A DNA stretch of 38,024 nt from Porticoccus sp. (lineage in GTDB: Bacteria > Pseudomonadota > Gammaproteobacteria > Pseudomonadales > Porticoccaceae). This document shows positions 35,759-38,024 of the stretch, in pieces (position 1 is the first letter of the stretch; every line of letters starts with the position of its first letter). The DNA is taken from positions 1-38,024 of the forward strand of contig JALRJN010000092.1 of NCBI GenBank assembly GCA_023261185.1, given 5' to 3'. A program made the translations under genes and the position numbers. The notes under the pieces are model-generated. The model was not told the DNA's origin. It made no database searches and saw only the letters and a program-made list of their open reading frames with translations.

Positions 35759-35771
35759 TCGTAAGACACTG

Positions 35772-37217
<1,446 letters not shown>

Positions 37218-37246
37218 TTATCCCAACAATTTCAATAAATTAGCAA

Positions 37247-38024
37247 TTAAATTTCAAGTAGAATCTTAGCGGGATTCTCAATCATTTCCTTGATAGCCAC
37301 GAGGAACTGAACTGCTTCTTTACCATCGATCAAGCGGTGATCGTAGGAAAGCGCCAGATACATCATCGGCCGAACCACGACCTGACCATTTTCCACTACC
37401 GGACGTTCCTGAATTTTGTGCATACCCAGAATGGCCGTCTGTGGCGGATTGAGAATTGGCGTCGAAAGCAGAGAACCAAATACGCCACCATTGGTGATGG
37501 TAAATGTGCCGCCAGTCATGTCTTCAATTGTCAGCTTGCCGTCACGGGCCTTACCACCAAACTCGGCGATGGTGCTCTCGATCTCAGCGATACCCATATT
37601 ATCTGCATCGCGAAGTACTGGAACCACTAGACCTTTGTCGGTGGAAACAGCAACACCAACATCTTGATAACCATGGTAAACAATATCATTGCCATCAATA
37701 GAAGCGTTTACTGAAGGGAAACGCTTCAATGCTTCAGTAGCGGCCTTCACAAAGAACCCCATAAAGCCAAGGCGTGTGCCATTGTGAACCTTCGTAAAGG
37801 TGTCCTTGAATTCAGAACGCAGAGCCATGATGCGATGCATGTCCACTTCGTTAAACGTGGTTAGCATGGCAGTGGTCTGGGTTACCTGGAGCAAACGGTC
37901 AGCAATTCTTGAGCGCATACGTGTCATGGGCACACGCTTCTCAACACGATCACCAGATGCTACTGCAACTGCTTCCTGTACTGGCTGTGCGGGCGCTGGT
38001 GATGCAGGTTCCGCGCTGGGAGCT
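37247..38024 (-). CDS. sucB: Dihydrolipoyl succinyltransferase (E2), C-terminal part
   Basis: This is the E2 core of 2-oxoglutarate dehydrogenase. The frame is open to the window edge, giving about 258 C-terminal residues of roughly 400. At the edge is an Ala/Pro-rich flexible linker ([13 protein letters not shown]), then [18 protein letters not shown] at the start of the catalytic domain. [17 protein letters not shown] and the active-site [16 protein letters not shown] follow. The lipoyl and E3-binding domains lie outside the window. [18 protein letters not shown] and the lpdA-sucCD context favour SucB over pyruvate dehydrogenase E2. Confidence 0.95.
   Translation of the reverse strand, partial: APSAEPASPAPAQPVQEAVAVASGDRVEKRVPMTRMRSRIADRLLQVTQTTAMLTTFNEVDMHRIMALRSEFKDTFTKVHNGTRLGFMGFFVKAATEALKRFPSVNASIDGNDIVYHGYQDVGVAVSTDKGLVVPVLRDADNMGIAEIESTIAEFGGKARDGKLTIEDMTGGTFTITNGGVFGSLLSTPILNPPQTAILGMHKIQERPVVENGQVVVRPMMYLALSYDHRLIDGKEAVQFLVAIKEMIENPAKILLEI

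Overview
The window is a dense stretch of a gammaproteobacterial chromosome. Gene content and order suggest the Pseudomonadales/Cellvibrionales side of the class: a ThrH-type HAD phosphatase, CysH of the iron-sulfur APS-reductase type, a gpsA-DUF4389-sixA operon, aroC followed by an MFS gene, and the sucB-lpdA-sucCD tail. There is no rRNA gene or lineage-specific marker, so genus and species cannot be given. Nearly all genes are housekeeping genes. They are tightly packed, with overlapping stop codons between convergent genes and 1-4 base stop/start overlaps inside operons.

Layout. 1-6.5 kb: the 3' part of pabB, thrH, then a sulfur block (cysH with a small CxxC redoxin, cysB facing it, and a TauE-like anion exporter), a 5'-nucleotidase and a fructosamine-kinase family protein. 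6.4-10.3 kb: an amino-acid:Na+ symporter, a D-cysteine desulfhydrase/ACC-deaminase family enzyme, a lone yajC, bcp and a DUF2244 membrane protein. 10.4-15.8 kb: mdh, a folK/folM-like pair, prc and an exonuclease III. 15.8-17.8 kb: a small accessory-looking cluster made of a His/Arg/Tyr-rich exported protein, an ECF sigma factor, a DUF3619-like membrane protein and a DUF3106-like exported protein. 17.8-21.4 kb: etfBA and the divergent ETF:quinone oxidoreductase, with FadR-like sites between them. 21.5-22.4 kb: a TetR regulator and tRNA-Pro(CGG).

The main accessory feature is at 22.4-25.3 kb. A 48-bp exact copy of the 3' half of tRNA-Pro recurs 2.86 kb downstream of the intact gene. The element between the copies holds only two divergent genes, both for exported proteins: a four-motif FG-GAP/EF-hand-like calcium-binding protein and a cysteine-rich, possibly beta-helical protein. 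No integrase is visible. The tRNA's apparent native terminator now lies beyond the distal copy, which shows the direction of insertion.

25.3-38 kb is core again: a small membrane-anchored protein, an MFS transporter, aroC, prmB, folE, sixA, a DUF4389 protein, gpsA, htpG (with a convincing sigma-32 promoter), sucDC, lpdA and the catalytic end of sucB. Four pteridine/folate genes (pabB, folK-like, folM-like, folE) are scattered through the window rather than clustered. Energy metabolism is well represented by mdh, the 2-oxoglutarate dehydrogenase/succinyl-CoA synthetase genes and the electron-transfer flavoprotein system.
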